A stretch of 64,000 nt of DNA, from positions 32,935 through 96,934 of the forward strand of contig NZ_JABBJF010000019.1 of assembly GCF_014218705.1 (NCBI RefSeq), given 5' to 3'. The notes below the pieces were generated by a model. The model ran no database searches. It was not told the origin of the DNA and worked only from the letters and a program-made list of their open reading frames with translations. Each line of letters opens with the position of its first letter. The stretch's first letter is position 1. The stretch comes from Kluyvera sichuanensis (GTDB lineage Bacteria; Pseudomonadota; Gammaproteobacteria; Enterobacterales; Enterobacteriaceae). This document shows positions 7,367-16,412 of the stretch, piece after piece. The translations under genes and the position numbers were made by a program.

Positions 7367-8374
7367 ATGAAATCAATAGCAATTACGCGTTCAAACGCGA
7401 AAGGCGATAATCTTGATTATCTCCTTGAAATTGATATCCCCGTACCCATTGCTACGGGTCGCGATCTTTTAATTGACGTTAAGGCCATTGCTGTTAATCC
7501 TGCCGATGTTAAAGTCCGCGCCTGGCATAATACCGATACGCCTCGCGTATTAGGCTGGGATGCGGTCGGTATCGTTAAATCTATCGGCGAAAACGTGACG
7601 TTGTTTAAACCCGGTGATGAGATCTGGTACGCCGGTGCATTAACGCGTCCGGGCAGCAACAGTGAATATCAGTTGGTCGATGAACGTATTGTCGCTCACC
7701 GGCCGATGTCAATCAGTCGCGCAGCTGCCGCTGCCATGCCGTTAACCAGCATTACCGCATGGGAGCTGCTGTTTGACCGTTTTGGCATTATTGAAGGCGG
7801 CAACGAGGGGGATACCTTGCTGGTTGTCGGCGCGGCAGGCGGCGTGGGCTCCATGCTGACGCAACTGGCTCGTCAATTAACAAAAATGACCGTTATTGGC
7901 ACGGCTTCCCGGCCAGAAAGTCAGGAATGGGTAAGAAAGGCCGGCGCGCATGAGGTCATCGACCATAGGAAACCGCTCGATGAAGAGTTAGCCCGTATCG
8001 GCATCAGCGAAGTCACCCATGTAGCCAGCTTGACGAATACCGACGAACACTATTCTGAATATATCAAGATCATCGCACCTCAGGGGAAATTAGGTATCGT
8101 CGACGACCCCGAGTGTATTAATGCGGTACCATTGAAAGGCAAATGTATATCCTTGCACTGGGAAGCAATGTTTGCCCGTTCAATGTTTGAAACAAAAGAC
8201 ATGATCAACCAACATTTATTACTTAAGCGTGTTAGTGAATTAGTGGATGGTGGGATTATTCAGACTACACAAGGCGATCACTATGGCAATATTACCGCTG
8301 ATAACTTGCGTAAGGCGCATAGAAAAATTGAAACGGGAAGAATGATCGGAAAAATAGTTCTTGAGGGCTTTTAA
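7367..8374 (+). CDS. Zinc-type alcohol dehydrogenase-like protein (quinone reductase group)
   Basis: A 335-residue medium-chain dehydrogenase/reductase of the ZADH/quinone-oxidoreductase branch, lacking the zinc-binding cysteine cluster. It has the N-terminal GroES-like fold (NPADVKVRAW, GWDAVGIVKSIGENV, PGDEIWY) and an NADPH Rossmann motif VVGAAGGVGSML around residue 158. Members reduce quinones or reactive enones. It lies divergent from the HxlR regulator and 46 bases upstream of a second MDR gene, forming a likely two-gene operon for electrophile detoxification. The whole trio is absent from this place in K-12. Confidence 0.85.
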   Translation: MKSIAITRSNAKGDNLDYLLEIDIPVPIATGRDLLIDVKAIAVNPADVKVRAWHNTDTPRVLGWDAVGIVKSIGENVTLFKPGDEIWYAGALTRPGSNSEYQLVDERIVAHRPMSISRAAAAAMPLTSITAWELLFDRFGIIEGGNEGDTLLVVGAAGGVGSMLTQLARQLTKMTVIGTASRPESQEWVRKAGAHEVIDHRKPLDEELARIGISEVTHVASLTNTDEHYSEYIKIIAPQGKLGIVDDPECINAVPLKGKCISLHWEAMFARSMFETKDMINQHLLLKRVSELVDGGIIQTTQGDHYGNITADNLRKAHRKIETGRMIGKIVLEGF

Positions 8375-8420
8375 CACTCTAGCGTCGTTTTATAAATCTC
8401 AAATTAATTAAGGTCACTAT

Positions 8421-9398
8421 ATGAAATGTTATAAATTAACCGGTCATGCCAATCCAGCCCTGAAACTTGAAACCGTCGCGGCCCGCGCACCAGGCGCAGG
8501 ACAAGTCGCCATTGCCATTAAAGCTGTCTCCTTAAATTACCGCGACCTGATCGTCACCGAGTACGCTAAAGATAGCGTTCCCGTTTCTGACGGTGCCGGT
8601 GTGATTGTCGAAGTGGGCGAAGGCGTGACGGATTATAAGGTGGGTGACCGCGTCGTCATTGGCTTTATGCCAGACTGGATTGACGGCAGCTATTCAGAGG
8701 CGAAGAAAGCCTCCTCATTAGGTGGTCCCGGTGTTGATGGCGTATTAACCGAACATTTTATTGTCTCTGCCAGCGGGATTTGTCGCATTCCCGACAGCCT
8801 CTCCTTTGAAGAAGCGGCTACCCTACCCTGTGCTGCGGTAACCGCCTGGTCTGCGCTGTTTGAGCACGGTGCGCTTGCCCCAGGAAGTACGGTACTGCTT
8901 CAAGGTACCGGCGGCGTATCCATCTTTGCCCTGCAAATGGCAAAACTGGCAGGCTGCCGGATGATTATTACCTCCAGTTCTGATGAAAAACTGGCCCGTG
9001 CCCGCGAGTTAGGTGCCGACGAAACCATCAACTACAGAAAGACGCCAGAATGGGCCGATGAGGTGCTGAAACTGACTAACGGCCAGGGCGTAGACCTTGC
9101 GGTTGACGTGACCGGGCCCGCCACGCTGAATTTAACCACCAGGGCCACACGCTTTGGCGGCCGCATCTCGCTGATTGGCGTGCTTTCCGGCTTCAATGGC
9201 ACGATTGATATCGGCATTCTGGAAAAGCGCATTACGCTGCAGGGTATCTACGTTGGGCCGGTATCCACACTGGAAAAAGTCGCTCGCTCCGGCATTAAGC
9301 CTTATATCGACCAGGTGTTCACCTTTGAAGAAGCCGAACTCGCCTATCAAACGCTGAAAGGCGGCCAGCACTTTGGGAAAGTGGTTATCCAGTTCTGA
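8421..9398 (+). CDS. NAD(P)-dependent alcohol dehydrogenase (MDR family)
   Basis: A 325-residue medium-chain dehydrogenase. Visible landmarks are SLNYRDLIV, the GDGAG-like SDGAGVIVEVGEGV, GDRVV, the substrate/cofactor junction LPCAAVTAWSAL and the nucleotide loop LLQGTGGVSIFALQMAKLAG near residue 160. No structural-zinc cysteine cluster is present. It is the second gene of the HxlR-linked pair and probably acts on related carbonyl or enone compounds; exact substrate unknown. Confidence 0.85.
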   Translation: MKCYKLTGHANPALKLETVAARAPGAGQVAIAIKAVSLNYRDLIVTEYAKDSVPVSDGAGVIVEVGEGVTDYKVGDRVVIGFMPDWIDGSYSEAKKASSLGGPGVDGVLTEHFIVSASGICRIPDSLSFEEAATLPCAAVTAWSALFEHGALAPGSTVLLQGTGGVSIFALQMAKLAGCRMIITSSSDEKLARARELGADETINYRKTPEWADEVLKLTNGQGVDLAVDVTGPATLNLTTRATRFGGRISLIGVLSGFNGTIDIGILEKRITLQGIYVGPVSTLEKVARSGIKPYIDQVFTFEEAELAYQTLKGGQHFGKVVIQF

Positions 9399-9502
9399 TA
9401 CTGCGCATGCCAGATCAGGGCATCATCGTCACATAACAGATGATTGATAACCGGATGTTCTGCTATCGTAAGGTAACACTAACGCATTGAAGGAACAGAG
9501 AG

Positions 9503-10252
9503 ATGATCGTACTGGTTACCGGAGCGACAGCAGGTTTTGGCGAAAGCATTACGCGCCGTTTTATTGCTAACGGGCACAAAGTCATTGCCACTGGCCGTCG
9601 CAATGAGCGCTTAAAAGCGCTGAAAGATGAGTTAGGCGACAGCATTCTGACCGTCCAGTTGGACGTGCGTAATCGCGCAGTAATTGAAGAGACTATCGCT
9701 AATCTGCCCGCGGAATGGCGTGACATCGATATTCTGGTCAACAACGCCGGTTTGGCGCTGGGGCTGGAACCGGCTCACCGCGCAAGCGTTGAGGATTGGG
9801 AAGACATGATTGACACCAACAACAAAGGTCTGGTGTATATGACCCGTGCGGTACTGCCTGGCATGGTGGAGCGCAACCGCGGTCACGTGATTAATATCGG
9901 CTCCACTGCTGGCAGCTGGCCTTATGCGGGCGGCAACGTTTACGGCGCAACCAAAGCATTCGTGCGTCAGTTCAGCCTGAACCTGCGTACCGATCTGCAC
10001 GGCACCGCCGTTCGCGTGACCGATATCGAACCGGGTCTGGTTGGTGGCACAGAGTTCTCCAACGTGCGCTTTAAAGGTGATGACAACAAAGCCGGTAAAA
10101 CCTACGAGAATGCCAACGCGCTGACGCCGGAAGACGTGACCGAAGCGGTATGGTGGGTGGCGACGTTGCCAAAACACGTCAATATTAACACCGTCGAGAT
10201 GATGCCGGTCAGCCAGACCTATGCTGGCCTGAGCGTCCATCGCCAAAGTTAG
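9503..10252 (+). CDS. ydfG: NADP-dependent 3-hydroxy acid dehydrogenase YdfG
   Basis: A 249-residue short-chain dehydrogenase matching E. coli YdfG (248 residues), which oxidises L-allo-threonine and 3-hydroxy acids and reduces malonic semialdehyde, a toxic product of uracil breakdown. Motifs in order: TGATAGFGESI (cofactor loop, residues 6-16), VNNAG near 83, catalytic Ser (NIGSTAG) and YGATK near 150. The start has GAAGGAACAGAGAG upstream. It lies 92 bases before rspR in the same direction, as in K-12. Confidence 0.95.
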   Translation: MIVLVTGATAGFGESITRRFIANGHKVIATGRRNERLKALKDELGDSILTVQLDVRNRAVIEETIANLPAEWRDIDILVNNAGLALGLEPAHRASVEDWEDMIDTNNKGLVYMTRAVLPGMVERNRGHVINIGSTAGSWPYAGGNVYGATKAFVRQFSLNLRTDLHGTAVRVTDIEPGLVGGTEFSNVRFKGDDNKAGKTYENANALTPEDVTEAVWWVATLPKHVNINTVEMMPVSQTYAGLSVHRQS

Positions 10253-10344
10253 CATTTAAACTCAACCCGCCCCACGGTCGGGTCTGGGCTCGGCGGCAAA
10301 AAAAGCGTAAAATAGCAGCTTAATCAGCTGATAAGAACGACTCA

Positions 10345-11031
10345 ATGGCCGCCGAAACCCAACTGAACCCAACACAGCCCGTCAACCAGCAAATTTATCG
10401 CATTCTGCGTCGCGATATCGTGCACTGCCTTATTCCGCCTGGTACCCCGCTTTCGGAAAAAGAGGTGTCGCTGCGGTTTGACGTTTCTCGCCAGCCGGTG
10501 CGTGAAGCGTTTATCAAACTCGCCGAAAATGGTCTGATCCAGATCCGCCCGCAGCGCGGCAGCTACGTGAATAAAATCTCACTGTCCCAGGTTCGTAACG
10601 GGTGTTTTGTTCGTCAGGCTATCGAATGCGCGGTAGCGCGTCGGGCCGCCACCATGATAACCGATGCGCAAAGCTATCAGCTTGAGCAAAATCTGCACCA
10701 GCAGCGTATTGCCATCGACCGCCAGCAGCTGAACGATTTTTTCCTGCTCGACGACGAATTCCACCAGTTGCTGTCAAATATTGCAGATTGCCAGTTGGCC
10801 TGGGATACCATCGAGAATATTAAAGCCGCTATCGACCGCGTGCGTTATATGAGTCTTGATCATGTCTCCTCGCCGGAGATGTTATTAAAACAGCACCATG
10901 AAATATTCGCTGCGCTGGAAAAACGCGATGCCGATGCGGTGGAAAAAGCGATGACCCTGCACCTGCAGGAGATTGGTGAATCAGTGTTGTTAATTCGTCA
11001 GGAAAACAGCGACTGGTTTAGCGAAGAGTAA
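10345..11031 (+). CDS. rspR: GntR/FadR-family regulator RspR
   Basis: A 228-residue GntR protein with N-terminal winged helix ([32 protein letters not shown], shown by its key residues SRQPVREA) and a C-terminal FCD ligand domain with the metal-site histidines in DDEFHQLL and QHHEIFAAL. It matches E. coli RspR (YdfH), regulator of rspAB. The sugar-acid genes ydfI, TRAP, ydfJ and rspBA lie just beyond uspG, and their upstream regions share an ATAC-NN-GTAT element that is a candidate RspR site. Confidence 0.93.
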   Translation: MAAETQLNPTQPVNQQIYRILRRDIVHCLIPPGTPLSEKEVSLRFDVSRQPVREAFIKLAENGLIQIRPQRGSYVNKISLSQVRNGCFVRQAIECAVARRAATMITDAQSYQLEQNLHQQRIAIDRQQLNDFFLLDDEFHQLLSNIADCQLAWDTIENIKAAIDRVRYMSLDHVSSPEMLLKQHHEIFAALEKRDADAVEKAMTLHLQEIGESVLLIRQENSDWFSEE

Positions 11032-11033
11032 GA

Positions 11034-11066
11034 AATAAGGCCTTCATTACTGAAGGCCTTATTTTT
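11034..11066. terminator. Bidirectional terminator rspR/uspG
   Basis: An 11-base-pair stem (TAAGGCCTTCA/TGAAGGCCTTA) with a 4-base loop, flanked by an A-run and a T-run, serves both convergent genes; the T-run overlaps the uspG stop. Confidence 0.85.
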
Positions 11067-11493
11067 ATCGAATAACCATTGTCGGTATATTGGCGTAACG
11101 CAGAATAGATTCGGCGTTTGAGCCCAGAAGGTGCGTGGTAATCCCTCGCTGGCGCGAGCCGATAACTATCGCATCGTACTCCCCGGTTTTGCTCAGCGCG
11201 ATCACTTCATCGCGGATATTGCCAAACCGGACGTCGGTATGCAGTCGCTCGGCAGGCATATCAAAGAGGCGCTGCAGGTTTTTCATTTTCTTGACTGATT
11301 CTGCCTGCATGAAATCTTCGAACTTTTTAATATCCGCTGCGAAGCCGCGTAAAATAGAGCGATTGCTGTTAGGTAATACATTTAATAGCGTAATTTCACC
11401 CGTCCCACCGGCCAGATAAACGGCATGGCGAATCGCTTTATCACTTAAGTCCATTTCAAAAATATCTACAGGCATCAGAATTTTTTTGTACAT
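11065..11493 (-). CDS. uspG: Universal stress protein, UspG-like
   Basis: A 142-residue universal stress protein. It starts MYKKILMPVDIFEMDLSDKA, close to E. coli UspG, and ends with the ATP-binding signature GSRQRGITTHLLGSNAESI (G-2x-G-9x-G-S). UspG and UspF are implicated in adhesion and stress survival; UspG is auto-phosphorylated and adenylated. In K-12 uspG lies elsewhere, so this is either a paralogue or a relocated gene; the symbol reflects similarity only. Confidence 0.8.
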   Translation of the reverse strand: MYKKILMPVDIFEMDLSDKAIRHAVYLAGGTGEITLLNVLPNSNRSILRGFAADIKKFEDFMQAESVKKMKNLQRLFDMPAERLHTDVRFGNIRDEVIALSKTGEYDAIVIGSRQRGITTHLLGSNAESILRYANIPTMVIR

Positions 11494-11670
11494 AGCCCGA
11501 GCTCCTTATTCCAGAGTGTCCATTATTCTTTCGCTATAACCATGACATATTTGTGACTATGCAGATAGCATTAATTCACCAAATTGATAGTTCCGGCGTG
11601 CAAATAATCGTCCATTATTTCAAGGGGCTTGAATTACTTTAAAGAAGTGTAATGAAGGCAGATATAAAAG

Positions 11671-11697
11671 AAAATGCCGCCCGTAGCGGCGGCATTA
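11671..11697 (-). terminator. Terminator of ydfI
   Basis: Stem ATGCCGCC/GGCGGCAT (11674-11695) followed on the minus strand by TTTTCTTTT, immediately past the ydfI stop. Confidence 0.75.
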
Positions 11698-11714
11698 ATG
11701 GTCATGCAATAAAA

Positions 11715-13172
11715 TCAGGCGGCAAATTCGGCAACGGTCGCTTTTGCACCTTTGCTCAGCAGTGACAGATAGGCTGCGGTCACCTGCTCAACGAATTTCG
11801 CTTCCTGCGGCAGGTCTTTACCGAAGATAGCTTCAATGCCCAGCAGCGCTTTCACGCGAGCTTCACCCTCTTCGCTCTGCTGTACAACGCTCTGGATAAC
11901 CGGCAGCAGCGGATCGCAAACTTCAATCGCGTTGCCCTGCTCATCCACGCCGCCAACGTAGCGCATCCAGCCCGCAACGCCCAGTGCTAGCAGGGTAAAG
12001 CTGCTGTTATCTGCCAGATGCCAACGTACAGAATCGAGCATACGCTGAGGCAGTTTCTGGCTACCGTCCATGGCAATCTGCCAGGTACGGTGGCGCAGCG
12101 CCGGGTTGGTGTAACGCTCAATCAGCAGATCGGCATAGCGCGCCAGATCGACGTTTTGCACCTTCAGGGTTGGTGCCTGCTCTTTAAGCATCAACGCGTG
12201 TGCAGCGCGGCGGTAGTAATCATCACCCATGCAATCGTTGATGTGCTGATAGCCTGCCAGATAGCCCAGGTAGGCCAGGAAGGAGTGGCTGCCGTTCAGC
12301 ATGCGCAGTTTCATCTCTTCAAACGGGATGACGTCGCTTACCAGTTCAGCGCCCGCTTTTTCCCATTCCGGACGGCCAGCGACGAAGTTATCTTCGATAA
12401 CCCACTGACGGAACGGTTCACAGGCAACGCCTGCTGGATCGCGCACGCCGGTCAGCTGTTCGATTTTATCCAGCGTTTCTGGCGTCACGGCAGGAACGAT
12501 ACGGTCAACCATGGTGGATGGGAACGTCACGTGAGATTCGATCCAGTCAGCCAGACCTGCATCAACCGCACGTGCATACGCACATACTACATTACGCATC
12601 ACATGACCGTTTTCCGGCATGTTGTCGCAGGACATCACGCTGAATGGCGGCAGGCCTGCGGCTTTACGGCGAGCCAGCGCTTCGACGATAACGCCCGACG
12701 CAGATTTTGGCTGATGTGGGTTCTGCAGGTCAGCCACGATAAATGGGTGATCGAGCATCAGTTGGCCGGTTGCCGGAGAGTGGCAGTAGCCCTTCTCGGT
12801 GATGGTCAGAGAAACGATAGCGACCTGCGGTTCGCACATTTTCGCCAGAACGGTTTCCAGACCATCAACCTGCGCGTGCAGCGCTTCTTTGACGACGCCC
12901 ACCACGCGGGCAGTCCATGCATCCGCGGACATTTCTGCCACGGTGTATAAATTGTCCTGATTGTTCAGGTCGGCAATCTGCTGCTCACCGCCGATCAGGT
13001 TAACTTCGGTATAACCCCAATCGCTGCCGTGTTCTGCGGCGAGAATATCGGCATAGACAGCCTGATGGGCGCGGTGAAACGCACCAAAACCGAGGTGTAC
13101 AATGCGCGGCACCAGTTTGCTGCGATCGTAGGTTGGGAGAGTTGCCTTAGCGGTTAATAGCTTATTCTGCAT
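11715..13172 (-). CDS. ydfI: Fructuronate/mannonate oxidoreductase-type dehydrogenase YdfI
   Basis: A 485-residue polyol (mannitol/mannonate) dehydrogenase matching E. coli YdfI (486). The N-terminal NAD-binding part shows [17 protein letters not shown]; the catalytic region includes [10 protein letters not shown] and the [21 protein letters not shown] block with the conserved Lys-x-x-x-x-Asn-x-x-His arrangement. Members interconvert D-fructuronate and D-mannonate. In the neighbourhood of rspA and rspB the most economical role is reduction of D-fructuronate to D-mannonate, the substrate of RspA. A variant of the shared ATAC-NN-GTAT element lies 34 bases upstream. Confidence 0.92.
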   Translation of the reverse strand: MQNKLLTAKATLPTYDRSKLVPRIVHLGFGAFHRAHQAVYADILAAEHGSDWGYTEVNLIGGEQQIADLNNQDNLYTVAEMSADAWTARVVGVVKEALHAQVDGLETVLAKMCEPQVAIVSLTITEKGYCHSPATGQLMLDHPFIVADLQNPHQPKSASGVIVEALARRKAAGLPPFSVMSCDNMPENGHVMRNVVCAYARAVDAGLADWIESHVTFPSTMVDRIVPAVTPETLDKIEQLTGVRDPAGVACEPFRQWVIEDNFVAGRPEWEKAGAELVSDVIPFEEMKLRMLNGSHSFLAYLGYLAGYQHINDCMGDDYYRRAAHALMLKEQAPTLKVQNVDLARYADLLIERYTNPALRHRTWQIAMDGSQKLPQRMLDSVRWHLADNSSFTLLALGVAGWMRYVGGVDEQGNAIEVCDPLLPVIQSVVQQSEEGEARVKALLGIEAIFGKDLPQEAKFVEQVTAAYLSLLSKGAKATVAEFAA

Positions 13173-13205
13173 CTTTTTGACTCACTGTAGAGAATGTTGA
13201 TTGCC

Positions 13206-13215
13206 ATACTAGTTT
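13206..13215. promoter_or_regulatory. RspR-like site upstream of ydfI (variant)
   Basis: CCATACTAGTTT resembles the CCATACAAGTAT found before dctP and rspA: the ATAC half is intact and the second half is GTTT rather than GTAT. It lies 34 bases before the ydfI start. Confidence 0.4.
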
Positions 13216-13343
13216 AACGAGACCATCACGCGAGATTTTGATTTGCGTTAATATATTGGCGATTGGTATGACATGATTTTTAAGCTGTGTGACAACATCG
13301 ATGCTTGAACAGGTTGATCAGTCCAACGTCGTCACACGGCGCC

Positions 13344-14621
13344 TTACATCAGGACTGTCGGTAAAAAAAGTGTGATGCTGGGGAAGATAACCAGCATAAA
13401 AATGAACAGGAGGAAGGCGATCAGATAAGGAATCGAGGCCTTCACAAACGCAATCGAACTGCAGTTCAGGATACCGCAGACGGTATACATACAGATTCCG
13501 ACCGGCGGCGTGTTTGCGCCCAGCAGCGTCAGTACCACAAAAATTAAACCAAAGTGAATGGGGTCAAAACCTGCTTCAAGGGCGATCGGCAACAGAATTG
13601 GCGTGAGCAGCAAAATGATCACGCTACCATCAAACAACATCCCTGCAACGGCAATCAGCGCCAATAATAAGAACAGGATGCCGTACCTATTCTCTGTCAA
13701 CTGCAGGATAGTTTCAGCGAGTTGCTGAGGGATCTGATCCAGGATGGTGATATGTCCCAGGATAGCCGCAGACATAATAAGCAACATGACAACGCCAATA
13801 TCGCTGATAGTTTGCTTCAGAACATCCCAAAGCACGGCATTGTCCAGCGCTTTATAGACATAGCGACCGATAATAAACGAATAAAGCACGATAAATGCGC
13901 CAGCTTCTGTGGTGGTAAAAATGCCAAGACGGATCACGACAATCAATACCACCGGGAACATTAACGCCCAAAAACTCTCTTTGAAACTACACCATACTTC
14001 ATGCCGATTAGGGAGTCTTTCCACTTCGGGCTTGATATTCATCTTTCTGGCTAAAAGATAATTGGTACCCATCAGAATAGCCGTCAACAGTAACCCCGGA
14101 AATATCCCAGCCATGAACAGTTTTCCGATAGAGACGTTGCCAACAAAACCATACAGGATCAGTAAAATGCTCGGCGGTATTGTTGCCGTAATCAGCGAGC
14201 TAAAAGCAATAACCACGGCGCTAAACGCTTTTGGATAACCCCGGGCAATCATCGGTAACCCCAGCACTCGCGCCTGCATCGCGGCATCGGCGGTCGCTGA
14301 ACCGGAAACACCGCCCAGCAGGCAAGCTAATAGGACGTTAATTTGCGCAAGGCCCCCCACCATCCACCCTGAGCTTATTCGGGCAAAATCTAACAGGCGT
14401 GTTGTAACTCCAGACTTATTGAGCAGGTTACCCACCAGCAAAAAAAGCGGCGTCGCCAGAATAGGAAAAGATTGCGTCGGTGCAGAAAATTTCTGAAAGG
14501 CGATGCCAATCGGGAGGAAATCGGCGGTGAAGAAAAAGCTTAAGCTGGAAATAGCAATGACCATCCCCACCGGCATACCAATAACTAACAGTATGACGAA
14601 CAGAATAACTGTTAAGAGCAT
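13344..14621 (-). CDS. TRAP transporter large permease (DctM)
   Basis: A 425-residue membrane protein with about 12 hydrophobic segments and the DctM landmarks VGMPVGMVIAISS, FLLVGNLLNKSGVT, GGVSGSATADAAM and GANTPPVGICMYT. It forms the sodium-coupled channel of a tripartite ATP-independent transporter. Its start overlaps the stop of the small permease by 10 bases, showing translational coupling. The three TRAP genes are absent from the K-12 rsp locus and presumably supply the sugar acid metabolised by RspA, RspB and YdfI. Confidence 0.92.
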   Translation of the reverse strand: MLLTVILFVILLVIGMPVGMVIAISSLSFFFTADFLPIGIAFQKFSAPTQSFPILATPLFLLVGNLLNKSGVTTRLLDFARISSGWMVGGLAQINVLLACLLGGVSGSATADAAMQARVLGLPMIARGYPKAFSAVVIAFSSLITATIPPSILLILYGFVGNVSIGKLFMAGIFPGLLLTAILMGTNYLLARKMNIKPEVERLPNRHEVWCSFKESFWALMFPVVLIVVIRLGIFTTTEAGAFIVLYSFIIGRYVYKALDNAVLWDVLKQTISDIGVVMLLIMSAAILGHITILDQIPQQLAETILQLTENRYGILFLLLALIAVAGMLFDGSVIILLLTPILLPIALEAGFDPIHFGLIFVVLTLLGANTPPVGICMYTVCGILNCSSIAFVKASIPYLIAFLLFIFMLVIFPSITLFLPTVLM

Positions 14622-15130
14622 ATTTCCTCCTGATCATCATGCTGTTGAAATTCAATGCAACAACCATTTAACAAAAAAGTTAAAGAAGAAAAAACCATTA
14701 ATAAACATCCCGTGGGAACGGCACTATTCAGCCAGGCAAGGGATAATTCTGTTACCGGGAGCATTTGGTTGTGCGTAGCCCAGGTAAAATTAAAACCATA
14801 CCAGACCCCACAGAGTAAGAAACTCAGTATCAGAATCTCATTAAACCAAATACACGCCCTCTGCATTTTAGGGGGGAATAAATTGGTTAACGCATCAATA
14901 CCAATATGCCGACGCAACTGAAATGCATAATCTATTGCCAACATGCTTATCCATGCAAAAATGACCATCGCAATTTCCAATGACCAAATAACGGGGTGGC
15001 CAATCGCGCGCCCTAACCCTCCGATCAGAATAATGATAACAATAGCGACAAGGCCTATTCTTGCACAGGCTAATTCAAAATCTCTTAGCATCTTCATCGA
15101 CAGAAAAACCTCTACAAAAAAGCAGGGCAA
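14612..15130 (-). CDS. TRAP transporter small permease (DctQ)
   Basis: A 172-residue four-helix membrane protein of the DctQ family, recognised by the WSLEIAMVIFAWISMLA region preceded by GRAIGHPV and by the conserved Arg-rich loop YAFQLRRHIGID. It partners the large permease downstream (10-base overlap) and the binding protein upstream (19-base gap). The start codon used gives a long N-terminus; a methionine eleven codons in (MKMLRDFELACAR) may be the true start. Confidence 0.88.
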   Translation of the reverse strand: MPCFFVEVFLSMKMLRDFELACARIGLVAIVIIILIGGLGRAIGHPVIWSLEIAMVIFAWISMLAIDYAFQLRRHIGIDALTNLFPPKMQRACIWFNEILILSFLLCGVWYGFNFTWATHNQMLPVTELSLAWLNSAVPTGCLLMVFSSLTFLLNGCCIEFQQHDDQEEICS

Positions 15131-15149
15131 CTGCCCCGCCTGTTCGTGG

Positions 15150-16133
15150 TTAGTTGATTACGCTTTCAACCTGTTTTTTCGCTTCGCTTAAACCCAGTTT
15201 TTCCGGTACGTACTGGCAACTATCAATAAAAGGTTTTACATCCACCGTGGCGATGGTCATACCTTTATCTGCCATGTCTTTCAACATGGTCTCTCCGGCC
15301 GCAATAGTATTCTCGGAAGCCAGGTCACCATGTTTTGCAGCCTCTTCTTTCAGAATGGCCTGGTTTTCCGGGCTCAGCGTTGATAACCATTTTTGTGACA
15401 CCACAATGCCGGTCATCAGATGAATATGGTTCGTTTTAGTGATATTTTTCGTTATTTCATAAAGCTTAGATCCATATACTGCCGTTGGTTGCGCTTCCGC
15501 CGCATCGACAACGCCAGTCTGAATAGAGGAATAAATCTCTGACCATGAAAGCGGCGTTGGCGATCCCCCCATACATTTAATCGTTTCTATGGTGACTGGA
15601 GCTTCTAACGCCCGTACGCGTATGCCGTTCAGATCGGCAGGCGTCACAACAGGTTTCTGCGTTACCAGCATACGCGCCCCCTGATACCAGTTGAACGAGA
15701 GCGCCGTCAGCCCGGACTCGCTGGCCATTTTATTATTCCACTGCGCAAAAACAGGACTATTAATAAATGTCTTTAGCGTGGCATAGTCTTTAAAAACAAA
15801 CGGTGCAGGTATAATCGCCATTTCAGGAACAAATTGGGCGAGTCTGGCGCCATCCACGACTACCCCAACATTGCTACCCGCCTGCGCATGCTGTAGCAAT
15901 TCATTATCTGCACCGAGTTGACCGCTGGAAAATAATTTTATTTTAATGTCACCTTTGCTGCGCTCTTCTACTGATTTTTTAAAATCCTTTAGACCTTTAT
16001 ATATAGGGTCGTCAGGGGATAATGAAGTACTGACATTCAGTGACTCAGCTCCCCAGCACGCGCTAGCGCTTAAAAGGGGAATCGCACAGCATAATTTCGC
16101 CAACCTGGATGAAGAAATAGTCCATTTTCTCAT
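15150..16133 (-). CDS. TRAP periplasmic sugar-acid-binding protein (DctP)
   Basis: A 327-residue periplasmic solute-binding protein. An N-terminal signal peptide runs to about residue 26 (CCAIPLLSASACWGAES). The family features follow: FSSGQLGADNELLQHAQAG, the Arg-containing GIRVRALEAPVTIETIKCMGG (the arginine that usually contacts the substrate carboxylate) and WSEIYSSIQTGVVDAAEAQ. The ATG at 16133 is preferred over a GTG three codons upstream because AGGTGAG sits 4-5 bases before it. Substrate is probably an aldonate such as L-gulonate or D-mannonate, judged from neighbouring enzymes. Confidence 0.9.
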   Translation of the reverse strand: MRKWTISSSRLAKLCCAIPLLSASACWGAESLNVSTSLSPDDPIYKGLKDFKKSVEERSKGDIKIKLFSSGQLGADNELLQHAQAGSNVGVVVDGARLAQFVPEMAIIPAPFVFKDYATLKTFINSPVFAQWNNKMASESGLTALSFNWYQGARMLVTQKPVVTPADLNGIRVRALEAPVTIETIKCMGGSPTPLSWSEIYSSIQTGVVDAAEAQPTAVYGSKLYEITKNITKTNHIHLMTGIVVSQKWLSTLSPENQAILKEEAAKHGDLASENTIAAGETMLKDMADKGMTIATVDVKPFIDSCQYVPEKLGLSEAKKQVESVIN

Positions 16134-16325
16134 GTCACTCACCTGGAGGTTATTAATAATATGAATATATTTTTCTGATGTATGTCTGTAGCAAACTTAT
16201 TCACTGCTAATCGCTCATTTCAGTGAAAATAAAAAACGATCAGTTAAAAAAACATTTAACGTGATGTTATTTTCTTTCTTAATTGCTAACGATTACCCGA
16301 TGAACTTACCGCCATAATAACTACC

Positions 16326-16335
16326 ATACAAGTAT
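16326..16335. promoter_or_regulatory. RspR-like site ATACAAGTAT before the TRAP operon
   Basis: The near-palindrome ATAC-AA-GTAT, in the longer shared string ACTACCATACAAGTAT, lies 192 bases upstream of dctP. The identical 16 bases occur upstream of rspA at 20146-20161. Candidate operator of RspR. Confidence 0.55.
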
Positions 16336-16363
16336 CTATAATGTATTTATCTAGCAGGATCAC

Positions 16364-16393
16364 AAAAAAAGTCGCCTGATTTTCAGACGACTT
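16364..16393 (-). terminator. Terminator of the rspA-rspB-ydfJ operon
   Basis: On the minus strand a stem AAGTCG-T-CTG / CAG-G-CGACTT is followed by seven T, 20 bases past the ydfJ stop. It separates ydfJ from the TRAP operon, which therefore has its own promoter. Confidence 0.8.
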
Positions 16394-16412
16394 TGCTTTG
16401 CTATAACCGCTA

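Noticed and set aside
12018..12950. 310-codon ORF antisense to ydfI
   Set aside because: Shadow ORF; ydfI is well supported on the other strand and the antisense protein has no recognisable features.
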